Positions 19,600 to 27,105 of a DNA stretch of 64,000 bases are shown here, one piece after another; positions within the stretch are counted from its first letter, which is position 1, and every line of letters begins with the position of its first letter. The stretch comes from Arachnia propionica (GTDB taxonomy: Bacteria > Actinomycetota > Actinomycetes > Propionibacteriales > Propionibacteriaceae). Location: the NCBI RefSeq assembly GCF_003932785.1, contig NZ_RQYT01000011.1, positions 18,263 to 82,262 of the forward strand, read 5' to 3'. The translations under genes and the position numbers were made by a program. Under the pieces are notes generated by a model. That model had not been told where the DNA came from and did not search any database. It was given only the letters and a program-made list of their open reading frames with translations.

Positions 19600-20495
19600 C
19601 CAGATCAACCGCTGGCGCGCTGCGCCGAGCCGAGGAACGCCAGGCGCTGGGCTTCATCAGCCCGGCTCTGGTGGGCCTCGGCCTGTTCACCCTCTTCCCC
19701 GTCGGGTTGTCCATCGTCATGAGCCTGTTCGACTGGCCAACATTCGGGACAAGAACCTTCACGGGCCTCGGCAACTACCTCAAGCTGTTCACTGCCAGCC
19801 CAGATTTCTGGCCGGCATTGCGCAACACCTTCGTCTACGCGATCGCCTACGTTCCCGTCAACATCGCCCTTTCCCTCGGCCTGGCGGTGGCCCTCAGCTC
19901 CCGGATCCGGGGACGTGGGGCCCTCAGGGTGCTGTTCTTCATCCCCGTGGTGACCCCAATGGTGGCGAACATCCTGGTGTGGAAGATGCTGTTGCAGCCC
20001 CAGGGTGCCCTCAACGGTGTCAGTCAGGGCTGGTTCGGTCTCAGCCTGCCGAACTTCCTCGCGGACCCCCACTGGGCGATGACCATGGTGGTGGTGATGT
20101 CGGTGTGGCAGGGCATGGGCTACAACATGCTCATCTTCTCCGCGGTGCTGGAGCAGCTGCCGGAGACCGTCCTCGAGGCCGCTCGGATCGACGGGGCGAC
20201 GGGGGCCAGACTGTTCTTCCAGGTGACACTGCCCATGATCTCCCCGGCACTGTTCTTCGCCACCGTCATGACGATGATCGGCTCGCTCCAGGTCTTCGCC
20301 CAACCCCAGTTGTTGACCGGTGGCGGGCCCGGCAATGCGACCCAACCCATCGTCCAGTTCATCTACAACCAGGGCTTCCGATTCCAGGATCTCGGCCTCG
20401 CAGCAGCCGCGGCATGGATCCTGTTCGCGATCATCATCATCCTGACCGCCCTGCAGTTCAAGGCGCAGAAGAGGTGGGTGCACTATGAACACTGA
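19596..20495 (+). CDS. Sugar ABC transporter permease (MalF-like)
   Basis: This 299-residue inner-membrane subunit has about six membrane spans, beginning with LGFISPALVGLGLFTLFPVGL. It carries the EAA loop that contacts the ATPase (VLEAARIDGATGARLFFQVTLP, about residues 190-211). The GTG start at 19596 overlaps the binding-protein stop (GTGA). It ends with the signature-like C-terminal AQKRWVHYEH seen in many CUT1 permeases. The partner is the permease that starts 11 bp before its end. Upstream extension of the frame is a shadow of the binding-protein gene. Confidence 0.92.
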   Translation: MTRSTAGALRRAEERQALGFISPALVGLGLFTLFPVGLSIVMSLFDWPTFGTRTFTGLGNYLKLFTASPDFWPALRNTFVYAIAYVPVNIALSLGLAVALSSRIRGRGALRVLFFIPVVTPMVANILVWKMLLQPQGALNGVSQGWFGLSLPNFLADPHWAMTMVVVMSVWQGMGYNMLIFSAVLEQLPETVLEAARIDGATGARLFFQVTLPMISPALFFATVMTMIGSLQVFAQPQLLTGGGPGNATQPIVQFIYNQGFRFQDLGLAAAAAWILFAIIIILTALQFKAQKRWVHYEH

Positions 20496-21345
20496 CACCC
20501 ATGGGCAGCGACAGGGCCGTACCACACGGCTCCGTCTGATCCTGGCCCACCTGACGATCTACCTGGCGGCCCTGCTGTTCGCCTCCCCCTTGATCTACGC
20601 AGTGTTCTCGGCGATGAAACCCAACAACGAGATTTTCGCCTCCCCACCTCGACTGATCGGCTCCCAACTCAAGTGGACGAACTTTCTCGAGGTCTTCACC
20701 TATGGCCCTTTCATCACCTACATCTCGAACTCCCTGTTCGTGTCCGTGACCGGCACCCTGCTGGTGCTGTTCGTCTCCTCCACAGCTGCTTTCGCCTTCG
20801 CCCGGCTGCGGTGGCGCGGGCGGGACGTGGTCTTCGTCCTCTTCCTGGCCACGCTCATGGTGCCCGCCGAGGTTGTCGTCATCCCGCTCTACACCCTCAT
20901 GGGCTGGTTCGGCTGGGTCAACTCCTACCAGGCCCTCATCATCCCGTTCGCCTTCAGCGCCTTCGGCACCTTCCTGCTGCGGCAGTTCTACCGAGGCATC
21001 CCCTACGAACTCGATGAGGCGGCCCGGGTGGACGGCGCCGGAGCGATCCGTATCTATTGGAGCATCATCCTGCCCCTGTCCCGCTCGGCGCTGGCCGTGC
21101 TCGCGGTGTTCACCTTCCTCGGTTTCTGGAACTCCTACCTGTGGCCCCTCATCGTCACCGTCGACTACTCGACAATGGGGACCCTGCCCATCGGCCTGGC
21201 CTCCTTCTCCACCCAACAGGGCACCCGCTGGGACCTTCAGATGGCAGCCGCCGTGATCTCGATGCTGCCCACCACCCTGCTGGTCATCGCCCTGCAGAAA
21301 CACCTGGTGCGGGGCATCGCGATGGCCGGTCTGGGGGGCCGATGA
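20485..21345 (+). CDS. Sugar ABC transporter permease (MalG-like)
   Basis: This 286-residue second permease of the operon has six membrane spans. Its EAA loop reads YELDEAARVDGAGAIRIYWS, about residues 173-192, and it ends in the usual short LVRGIAMAGLGG tail. Family traits include VVVIPLYTLMGWFGWVNSYQAL and FGTFLLRQFYRGIP. The start overlaps the previous permease by 11 bp and the stop overlaps the ROK kinase start (ATGA). With 18328 and 19596 it forms a CUT1-type importer lacking only the ATPase. Confidence 0.92.
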   Translation: MNTDTHGQRQGRTTRLRLILAHLTIYLAALLFASPLIYAVFSAMKPNNEIFASPPRLIGSQLKWTNFLEVFTYGPFITYISNSLFVSVTGTLLVLFVSSTAAFAFARLRWRGRDVVFVLFLATLMVPAEVVVIPLYTLMGWFGWVNSYQALIIPFAFSAFGTFLLRQFYRGIPYELDEAARVDGAGAIRIYWSIILPLSRSALAVLAVFTFLGFWNSYLWPLIVTVDYSTMGTLPIGLASFSTQQGTRWDLQMAAAVISMLPTTLLVIALQKHLVRGIAMAGLGGR

Positions 21346-22250
21346 TGGTCACCGCCGGCATCGACATCGGTGGTACCAAGACCAGCGCCGTCCTCGCCGA
21401 CGTCGACGGCAGCGTGTTGGCGACCCGGACCGTGACCTCGGGTAGCGGCGGAGCGGCCCTCATCGACGGGGCAGCGGATCTGCTGAACCAGCTGGAGCTC
21501 TCCTCAGGGCTGCGGGCCGAGGCCGTGGGCGTCGGTGCCGCCGGGGTGATCGCGCCGGACACCGGTGAGGTACTGGCCGCCTCCGGCATCTTCCCCGACT
21601 GGGTGGGACGCCACCCCGGCAACGCGCTGGCGACACGTCTGGGGCGTCCCGTACACCTGGTCAACGACGTCAACGCCTTCCTGGCTGGCGAGGCGCGGTG
21701 GGGAGCCCTGCGTGGGGTCCGAAACGCCCTCGCCCTCATGCTCGGCACCGGCGTCGGTGGGGCACTGCTGCTCGACGGTCAGCTGTACCACGGACCCCGT
21801 GGCAGCGCCGGGGAGATCGGCCACACCCCGGGCTACTCCCACCTGGACTGCACCTGCGGCGGCGTGGGCCACCTGGAAACCCTGGCCTCCGGACGCTCGT
21901 TGGGACTACGCTACGGCGAACTCACCGGTGTGACGGGGCTGGGAGGCCGAGAGGTCGCGGAGCGGGCCCGTCGGGGGGACGCAGCTGCAACGAGCGTCTT
22001 CGCTCAAGCCGCGAGCGCCCTCGCCCAAGCCATCGTCGTGGCCACCACGATGCTGGATCTCACCGATGTCGTCGTGGGTGGCGGGGTCAGCGCCGCCTGG
22101 GACCTGTTGGAGCCTCCACTCACCGCATCACTGACGTCGGCGCCCCCGGTCACCGTCCCGCTCCCCCGGCTGCACCGGGCTTCCCTGTCCAGCACGGCAC
22201 TGGGGGCCGCCGCACTGGCACAACCCATCCGATTCGAACCGATCCCATGA
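21342..22250 (+). CDS. ROK family sugar kinase
   Basis: This 302-residue protein has no DNA-binding domain and an intact ATP motif (GIDIGGTKTSAVLAD, residues 6-20), so it is probably an active sugar or amino-sugar kinase. Other family blocks are GVGAAGVIAPDTGEV, VNDVNAFLAGEARWG and GTGVGGALLLDGQLY. The zinc motif is altered: it reads CTCGGVGHLE, where the third cysteine of CxCGxxGCxE is histidine; the upstream GH loop (IGHTPG) is kept. The start overlaps the permease stop. Candidate substrates are a hexose, GlcNAc or ManNAc. The last is interesting because the sialic-acid genes at 38.8-40.5 kb have no ManNAc kinase beside them. Confidence 0.88.
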   Translation: MMVTAGIDIGGTKTSAVLADVDGSVLATRTVTSGSGGAALIDGAADLLNQLELSSGLRAEAVGVGAAGVIAPDTGEVLAASGIFPDWVGRHPGNALATRLGRPVHLVNDVNAFLAGEARWGALRGVRNALALMLGTGVGGALLLDGQLYHGPRGSAGEIGHTPGYSHLDCTCGGVGHLETLASGRSLGLRYGELTGVTGLGGREVAERARRGDAAATSVFAQAASALAQAIVVATTMLDLTDVVVGGGVSAAWDLLEPPLTASLTSAPPVTVPLPRLHRASLSSTALGAAALAQPIRFEPIP

Positions 22251-22257
22251 GGAAGAC

Positions 22258-23784
22258 ATGACTGCTGCTGACATCTGGTGCCCACCCCTGCCGCCCGTCA
22301 CCGACGGACTTGCCCGGCCCCGCATCGGGATCGCCGGCATCTCGATCGAGGCCAGCGTCTTCTCCCCTCATTTGAGTGGCGACGAGGCCTTCACCCTCCG
22401 GGAGGGCGAGGAGTTGCTGTCCTACTACCCGTTCCTCGCACCCGGCCGGGAGCTCCGAGAGGCCGCCGACTGGGTTCCGCTGCACCACGGCCGATCGCTG
22501 CCCGGGGGACCCGTTGTGCCCGCCACCTATCAGCGGATGAAGCAACGCATCCTCGACCTTGCCGCCTCGCAGGGACCCTTCGACGGATTCCTGCTCGACC
22601 TCCACGGCGCCATGACCGTCGTCGGGATGCGCGACGCCGAGGCCGACCTCACCACGGCCCTGCGCGAGGTGCTCGGCCCCGACTGCCTCATCTCCTGCAC
22701 CCAGGATCTGCACGGCAACGTCTCCGCCGAACTCGTGGAGCAGGTCGACCTCATCACCTGCTACCGCATGGCCCCCCACGAGGACTGGCTCAACACGAAG
22801 GAACGGGCCACCCACAACCTGCTCCTGAGGCTCCGCTCCGGTGCGGGTCGGCCATGGAAGGCCTTCATCCCGATCCCCCTGCTGCTCCCCGGGGAGAAGA
22901 CCAGCACCCGGGTGGAGCCCGCCGCCGGTCACTACCGTCGGGTCGCGGAGGTCGCGGCCCGCGACGGCGTGCTGGATGCCTCCCTCTGGGTGGGCTACGC
23001 CTGGGCCGACGAACCTCGGTGCCACGCCGCCGTCGTCGTCACCGGCGACGATCCCGACGAGGTCAGCCGTGGGGCCTCGGAGCTGGCGGAGGGCTGGTGG
23101 GCAAGCCGCGACGACTTCCAGTTCGTCGGCCCCACGGATTCCCTCCAGGGCGCCCTGGACCGGGCACTCGCCGAGGGGGCACCCCGCCCCTATGTCATCT
23201 CGGATTCCGGCGACAACCCGACGGCGGGAGGTGCGGGCGACGTCTCCTGGACGCTCCGGGCGCTGCTCGCCGACCCGAGACTCGTCGACGAGGCCCTCAC
23301 CGTCATCCACGCCTCAACCTTCGACCCGGCGGCCGTCGCCCAGTGCTTCAAGGCTGGTCTCGGGTCCCGGGTACGGCTGCGGGTGGGTGGCAACGTCGAC
23401 CGCACCGCTGCCCCGGCCGAGATCCACGGCGAGGTGGTTTCCCTCACCGACGGGGATCCCGTCGCGGGCCGACAGGCCGTGGTGAGGCAGGGCGGGGTTC
23501 ACGTCGTCATCACCGAGAAACGAAAACCCTTCCATCTGCTGGCCGATTTCCAGCAGCTCGGTCTTGACCCTGTCACCGCCGACCTCGTGGTGGTGAAGAT
23601 CGGCTACCTCGAGCCCGAGCTGTTCGACCTGGCCGCGGGCTGGACGATGGCCCTCACCCCGGGCGGCGTGGACCAGGACCTCCTGCGATTGGGCCATCGA
23701 CATCTGGCGCCGGGAACCTGGCCCTTCGACCGTTCGCAGCCGAATCCTGACCTGACCCCCATCTTGACCCGCCGGGAGAACTGA
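22258..23784 (+). CDS. M81 family (MlrC-like) metallopeptidase-type protein
   Basis: This 508-residue protein matches the M81/DUF1485 family named after microcystinase C. The N-terminal domain has GIAGISIEASVFSPHLSG, DGFLLDLHGAMTVVGM and TQDLHGNVSAELV with the His/Asp metal ligands. The C-terminal domain has ISDSGDNPTAGGAGDVSW, which matches the family DNPxGG-GD block, and a late VVKIGYLEPELFDLA stretch. GAGGAAG precedes the ATG. Only a few family members have proven peptidase activity, and many sit in sugar ABC operons, so the substrate may be a glycoconjugate rather than a peptide. Its place between a ROK kinase and a fucosidase supports that reading, but the activity is unknown. Confidence 0.85.
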   Translation: MTAADIWCPPLPPVTDGLARPRIGIAGISIEASVFSPHLSGDEAFTLREGEELLSYYPFLAPGRELREAADWVPLHHGRSLPGGPVVPATYQRMKQRILDLAASQGPFDGFLLDLHGAMTVVGMRDAEADLTTALREVLGPDCLISCTQDLHGNVSAELVEQVDLITCYRMAPHEDWLNTKERATHNLLLRLRSGAGRPWKAFIPIPLLLPGEKTSTRVEPAAGHYRRVAEVAARDGVLDASLWVGYAWADEPRCHAAVVVTGDDPDEVSRGASELAEGWWASRDDFQFVGPTDSLQGALDRALAEGAPRPYVISDSGDNPTAGGAGDVSWTLRALLADPRLVDEALTVIHASTFDPAAVAQCFKAGLGSRVRLRVGGNVDRTAAPAEIHGEVVSLTDGDPVAGRQAVVRQGGVHVVITEKRKPFHLLADFQQLGLDPVTADLVVVKIGYLEPELFDLAAGWTMALTPGGVDQDLLRLGHRHLAPGTWPFDRSQPNPDLTPILTRREN

Positions 23785-23785
23785 C

Positions 23786-25096
23786 ATGCTGTACTTCGAC
23801 GAACGCACCGGCCCCGACCTCGGGGTCACCTACCCGGATGTCACCCCTCCCACCTGGTACCGGGACGCCAAACTCGGTGTCTTCATCCACTGGGGCCTGT
23901 TCTCCATCCCGGCCTGGGCGGAGACCCACGACGGGCGGGTCCCGGTCGAGGACGCCTTCACCCGTCACCGCTACGCCGAGTGGTACGGCAACACCGTGCG
24001 CATCCAGGAGTCCTCCGCCCGCGCCCACCACCTGGCGCGGTTCGGCGAGGGGACGACCTACGAGGACCTGGCTGACCACTGGCAGCTGCCATCGTTCCGC
24101 GCCCCCGAACTCATCGCCTCGGTGCTGCGGTCCGGGGCCCGCTACGTGATACCCGTCACCAAGCACCACGACGGCTTCTGCCTGTGGGACACCAGCACAA
24201 CGGGGTTCAATGCGGTTCGACGCGGCCCCGGCAGGGACCTGATCCAAGAACTCGCCGACGCCACCCGGGCGGCTGGCGCCCGTTTCGGGGTGTACTTCTC
24301 CGGGGCGTTGGACTGGCACGTCAGCGATCTGCCGCCGATCAGGAGCGAGCGGGACCTGTTCGTCCTGAGACGCAACGACCCGTCCTTCGCGCGGTACGCG
24401 GCCGCACAACTCGGCGAGCTGATCGAACGGTTCTCCCCCGACGTGCTGTGGAACGACATCGAGTGGCCGGACTCCGGCAAGGGCGGCGACGACTTCGGCG
24501 TGGCGGCCCTGTGGCGACGGTACCTGACGGCCGTCCCTCATGGCGTGGTCAACGACCGGTGGGGGGTTCCCGCCCATGGCCACCTGACCCGCGAGTACCT
24601 CGATGTGGCGGAGATCCAGGATCAGGTGTGGGAGTCGACGCGGGGGCTGGGTCAGTCCTTCGGCTACAACGCCGCGGAGGATGAGTCACACTCCCTCTCG
24701 GCCCCGGATCTCATCCGGCACCTCGTCGACGTGGTCGCCAAGAACGGCAACCTGCTCATCAACGTCGGCCCCCGCGCCGACGGTTCGGTGCCGGACGTGC
24801 AGCAGCGTGCCCTCGACGGCCTGGGACAGTGGTTGGTGGTCAACGGGCAGGCCGTCTTCGGCTCGCGGCCGTGGCTGCGGGCCGGGGAGGGCACGGTGCG
24901 CCACACCGTGGTCGATGGTCAGGTGTTCGCCCATGTGCTCGACCCGCAGCAGGGCAGGCTCCGTCTCCCACCCGAGCTGTGTGGGACGACGAGTGTGAAC
25001 TGGCTGGGAGGAGATGAGGCTCCGGTCCACGACGGTGAGGCCGAGATCCCGGAGCCGCTGAGGAACACCGCAGTGGCGGTGGCCAGGATCGGATAA
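23786..25096 (+). CDS. Alpha-L-fucosidase, GH29 family
   Basis: The 436-residue enzyme should release alpha-linked L-fucose from oligosaccharides. GH29 hallmarks include LGVFIHWGLFSIPAWAE near residue 30, YVIPVTKHHDGFCLWDT near 119, the nucleophile Asp in VLWNDIEWP near 230, and NGNLLINVGPRADGSV near 320. There is no signal peptide, so it acts in the cytoplasm on imported glycans, in keeping with the ABC transporter upstream. GGGAG lies before the ATG. It is shorter than many secreted fucosidases because it lacks extra carbohydrate-binding modules. Some GH29 members are specific for alpha-1,3/1,4-fucosyl residues; specificity cannot be read here. Confidence 0.92.
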   Translation: MLYFDERTGPDLGVTYPDVTPPTWYRDAKLGVFIHWGLFSIPAWAETHDGRVPVEDAFTRHRYAEWYGNTVRIQESSARAHHLARFGEGTTYEDLADHWQLPSFRAPELIASVLRSGARYVIPVTKHHDGFCLWDTSTTGFNAVRRGPGRDLIQELADATRAAGARFGVYFSGALDWHVSDLPPIRSERDLFVLRRNDPSFARYAAAQLGELIERFSPDVLWNDIEWPDSGKGGDDFGVAALWRRYLTAVPHGVVNDRWGVPAHGHLTREYLDVAEIQDQVWESTRGLGQSFGYNAAEDESHSLSAPDLIRHLVDVVAKNGNLLINVGPRADGSVPDVQQRALDGLGQWLVVNGQAVFGSRPWLRAGEGTVRHTVVDGQVFAHVLDPQQGRLRLPPELCGTTSVNWLGGDEAPVHDGEAEIPEPLRNTAVAVARIG

Positions 25097-25100
25097 CTTC

Positions 25101-25129
25101 CGATATCGTTGGATTATGCAACGATATCG
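25101..25129. promoter_or_regulatory. Perfect 11-bp inverted repeat spanning the marR start codon
   Basis: CGATATCGTTG at 25101-25111 and CAACGATATCG at 25119-25129 are exact reverse complements with a 7-bp spacer that contains the ATG (25116-25118). TATCGT inside the left arm fits a -10 box placing transcription at the ATG. This is a textbook layout for autorepression by the MarR-type product, and binding would cover promoter and start together. Confidence 0.75.
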
Positions 25130-25697
25130 CGACAACCCCAGGGGGTCCTCGCTCCTCCTGGAGGCATGGTTCCTCAACCAGGTGGTGTCCCGCTGGATGA
25201 CCGACCGGCTGGGCGACAGCCCAGTGAGTCCGGATGAGTTGGGCCTGTGTGCTGCCCTGGTGCTGCACGGCGACGCCGCGACCTCCCAGATCTGCGACCT
25301 CACCGGAGCGGCCACCTCCACCATCGCGAGCATGGGCAACCGCCTGGCTGGACGCGGGCTGCTGGAACAGATCCCCCACCCGAATGATCGCCGCGTCCGG
25401 CTGTGGCGCCTCACCTCGGCCGGAGGTGAGGTGGTTCATGAAGCGATGGAGCGGTTCGCTGAGGCCTACCGGAGCTTGCTCGCGGCCACCGCACTGCGGG
25501 CCGAGCAGGCCCGGAGCGGACTCAACGACCTCGAGCAGGCCCTTCGACACGACCTCGACCTGCCACAGCGCCCATTGCTCGGGGACTGCACCACCGAGGA
25601 TTCGGAACTCACCCCGGCTGAGCAGCAGGAACTGCGTCAGTTCAGGCAATGGTTGATCCATCGTCGCGGCCGCCACAGCTCCGAGGTGACGCAGTGA
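25116..25697 (+). CDS. MarR family transcriptional regulator
   Basis: This 193-residue protein has the MarR winged-helix core. SPDELGLCAALVLHGDAATSQ leads into the recognition region (TGAATSTIASMGNRLAGRGLLEQ, about 67-89) and the wing (HPNDRRVRLWRLTSAGGE, about 92-109). A helical dimerisation tail follows. The first codons encode MQRYRDNP and lie inside the inverted repeat described at 25101-25129, with no Shine-Dalgarno, so a leaderless autoregulated transcript is likely. The next gene overlaps its stop (GTGA). Compared with typical MarR proteins (about 140-160 residues) it has an extended C-terminus. The ligand is unknown; the adjacent membrane protein may be its target gene. Confidence 0.88.
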   Translation: MQRYRDNPRGSSLLLEAWFLNQVVSRWMTDRLGDSPVSPDELGLCAALVLHGDAATSQICDLTGAATSTIASMGNRLAGRGLLEQIPHPNDRRVRLWRLTSAGGEVVHEAMERFAEAYRSLLAATALRAEQARSGLNDLEQALRHDLDLPQRPLLGDCTTEDSELTPAEQQELRQFRQWLIHRRGRHSSEVTQ

Positions 25698-26230
25698 CTC
25701 GCCCACCCCGCACCCTGCTCATCGCAGTGACCTCCGCATGCGGCCTCGTCGCAGCCGTCATCTTCCTCCATGCTCTTCCCGAGGTCACGGCCACCTGTGG
25801 CCTACCACCGCTCGACACCCGCCCGTTCTGGACCCGGACGGAGGCAATCGAGCTCGCTCGCGCCTGTGATGGACCAGGCATCGCCGCATACACCAGGCTG
25901 GCCCTGTTGGACCTGCTGCACCCCGCACTGGTGGCTGGCACCCTGGTTCTGTGGGTCAGATGGAGCCGAAGTCCTCGCCCACGGGCAGCCATCGCCGTCC
26001 AGACGATCATCGTGCTCGGTGCCGTGGCGGACTATCTCGAGAACTGGACGGTCTGGACCTTCCTGCGAGGCGGCCCTGATCTCGCCACCTCGATCCCGCT
26101 CACCGTCGGGGGTGGCTTCAGTCTCGCCAAGAACGTCCTGGTCCTGCTCGGAGTCCTGGCGGCTGCCGTCCTGATCCTCGACGCGATGCGACACCGTGCC
26201 CTGTCTCGGAGGGCAGCTCGAGAAACGTGA
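25694..26230 (+). CDS. Membrane protein of unknown function, co-transcribed with marR
   Basis: The 178-residue protein has about four membrane segments: TLLIAVTSACGLVAAVIFLH near the N-terminus, LDLLHPALVAGTLVLWVRW around residue 80, AVQTIIVLGAVADYLENWTVW around 105, and NVLVLLGVLAAAVLILDAM near the end. Two cysteines (TCGLPP and ARACDG) lie in the first outer loop and could pair. I do not recognise the family; the overall shape recalls small DUF-type proteins with four transmembrane helices. The GTG start at 25694 overlaps the marR stop, so the two are translated together. A role as a MarR-controlled membrane stress or transport protein is speculation. Confidence 0.65.
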   Translation: MTRPPRTLLIAVTSACGLVAAVIFLHALPEVTATCGLPPLDTRPFWTRTEAIELARACDGPGIAAYTRLALLDLLHPALVAGTLVLWVRWSRSPRPRAAIAVQTIIVLGAVADYLENWTVWTFLRGGPDLATSIPLTVGGGFSLAKNVLVLLGVLAAAVLILDAMRHRALSRRAARET

Positions 26231-26231
26231 C

Positions 26232-26245
26232 CGGGGCGCTCCCCG
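26232..26245 (+). terminator. Short GC hairpin after the marR operon
   Basis: CGGGG and CCCCG pair around the tetraloop CGCT directly behind the stop codon of the membrane protein. No T-run follows. It may act as a weak terminator or mRNA end. Confidence 0.3.
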
Positions 26246-26389
26246 ACACCATGACGATCCTCTGTCCGCGCGTCAGAGGTTGCTCGGATGGGGGTCACTG
26301 AAGGATGAGGGTGGGCACCAATCGCCGCTTTGCTTCGGCGAGATCATGGCGATGTCAACGCTGCCACCGAGTCAGGACGGCGATTCGTG

Positions 26390-26436
26390 ACCGTGTTGGT
26401 CCTCGTCACGATCCCCCTAGCCGCGCACCCTCTAAG
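26390..26436 (-). repeat. 47-bp dispersed repeat, copy A (inverted relative to copy B)
   Basis: The reverse complement of this stretch matches 63910-63956 at 43 of 47 positions, including an uninterrupted 16-bp block GCTTAG-side (CTTAGAGGGTGCGCGG) and a 19-bp block (TAGGGGGATCGTGACGAGG). The two copies face each other 37 kb apart. Copy B lies exactly where a transporter gene is broken, so the repeat is probably the end of an insertion sequence, and copy A a relic of one. The remaining gap sequence (26246-26389) holds nothing I can recognise; a short open frame there does not resemble a transposase. Confidence 0.7.
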
Positions 26437-26445
26437 CTGTGCTCC

Positions 26446-27051
26446 ATGAGTCTTGCCGCCCGTCAGCGCGCCGCCCTGTGTGACCTCATGGCCGACCTGG
26501 GAGCCACGGCTCCCACCCGCTGCGCGGGCTGGCAGGTCCAGGACCTCGCCGCGCACCTGTGGATCCGGGAACACCGTCCCGCTGCGCTGCCCGGCATCGG
26601 ACTCGCCCGCTTCGCCGACCGCACCGAACGCATCCAGCAGGAGACTCTCCACCTCAAGGGTTTCGAGACCCTCGTGACCGAGCTCCGGCGCCCCGGCTGG
26701 GTCATGCGCCCCTTGGATCGACTGGTCAATGCGGTGGAGTTCTTCATCCATCACGAGGACGTGCTCCGCGCCAACGACCGCAGCCAGAGGCTCACCGATG
26801 CGGAGCAGGGCCAGCTGTGGCGGGTTGCCCGGCTGCTCGCGCGAAAGGTGCAACGGTCCTGGGGCGGGCAGCTGATCCTGCAGCCGACGGACCGCCCCGC
26901 GGTGCGGTACGGCCAGGGCCCGCGACCGGTGCGGTTGAACGGTCAGCCCTCCGAGCTGCTGTTGTTCCTCAGCGGCCGCGACGCCGATGTCACGGTCGCC
27001 GCGGAACCCGACGTGGCACGAGACCTGAAGGTGTCCATCGGCGCACTGTGA
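26446..27051 (+). CDS. TIGR03085 family metal-binding protein
   Basis: This 201-residue cytoplasmic protein belongs to the DinB-like/mycothiol maleylpyruvate isomerase superfamily, TIGR03085 branch, which is typical of actinobacteria. Family traits include ARQRAALCDLMADLGATAPT at the start, GWQVQDLAAHLWIREHRP with a predicted metal-ligand His, and NAVEFFIHHEDVLRAN with two further histidines. The enzymatic reaction of this branch is not established; related proteins use mycothiol. The ATG lies 7 nt behind TAAGCT without a ribosome site, so the mRNA is probably leaderless. That -10 box overlaps the end of repeat copy A, so a mobile element may have supplied or replaced the promoter. Confidence 0.85.
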   Translation: MSLAARQRAALCDLMADLGATAPTRCAGWQVQDLAAHLWIREHRPAALPGIGLARFADRTERIQQETLHLKGFETLVTELRRPGWVMRPLDRLVNAVEFFIHHEDVLRANDRSQRLTDAEQGQLWRVARLLARKVQRSWGGQLILQPTDRPAVRYGQGPRPVRLNGQPSELLLFLSGRDADVTVAAEPDVARDLKVSIGAL

Positions 27052-27057
27052 CCCGGA

Positions 27058-27099
27058 CATGTTGCTCGGCGGGACCTCGGGGTCCCGCCGAGCAACATG
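27058..27099. terminator. Bidirectional terminator hairpin between convergent genes
   Basis: A perfect 19-bp stem (left arm 27058-27076, right arm 27081-27099) closes on the tetraloop TCGG. It lies between the TIGR03085 gene and katA, which converge, with 6 bp on each side, and should stop transcription from both directions. There is no T-run, as often in high-GC genomes. Confidence 0.85.
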
Positions 27100-27105
27100 G
27101 GAAGA

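Noticed and set aside
26196..26390. Short open frame before repeat copy A, considered as a transposase remnant
   Set aside because: The translated sequence shows no DDE motif or helix-turn-helix and starts inside the previous gene; only the 47-bp repeat itself is supported.
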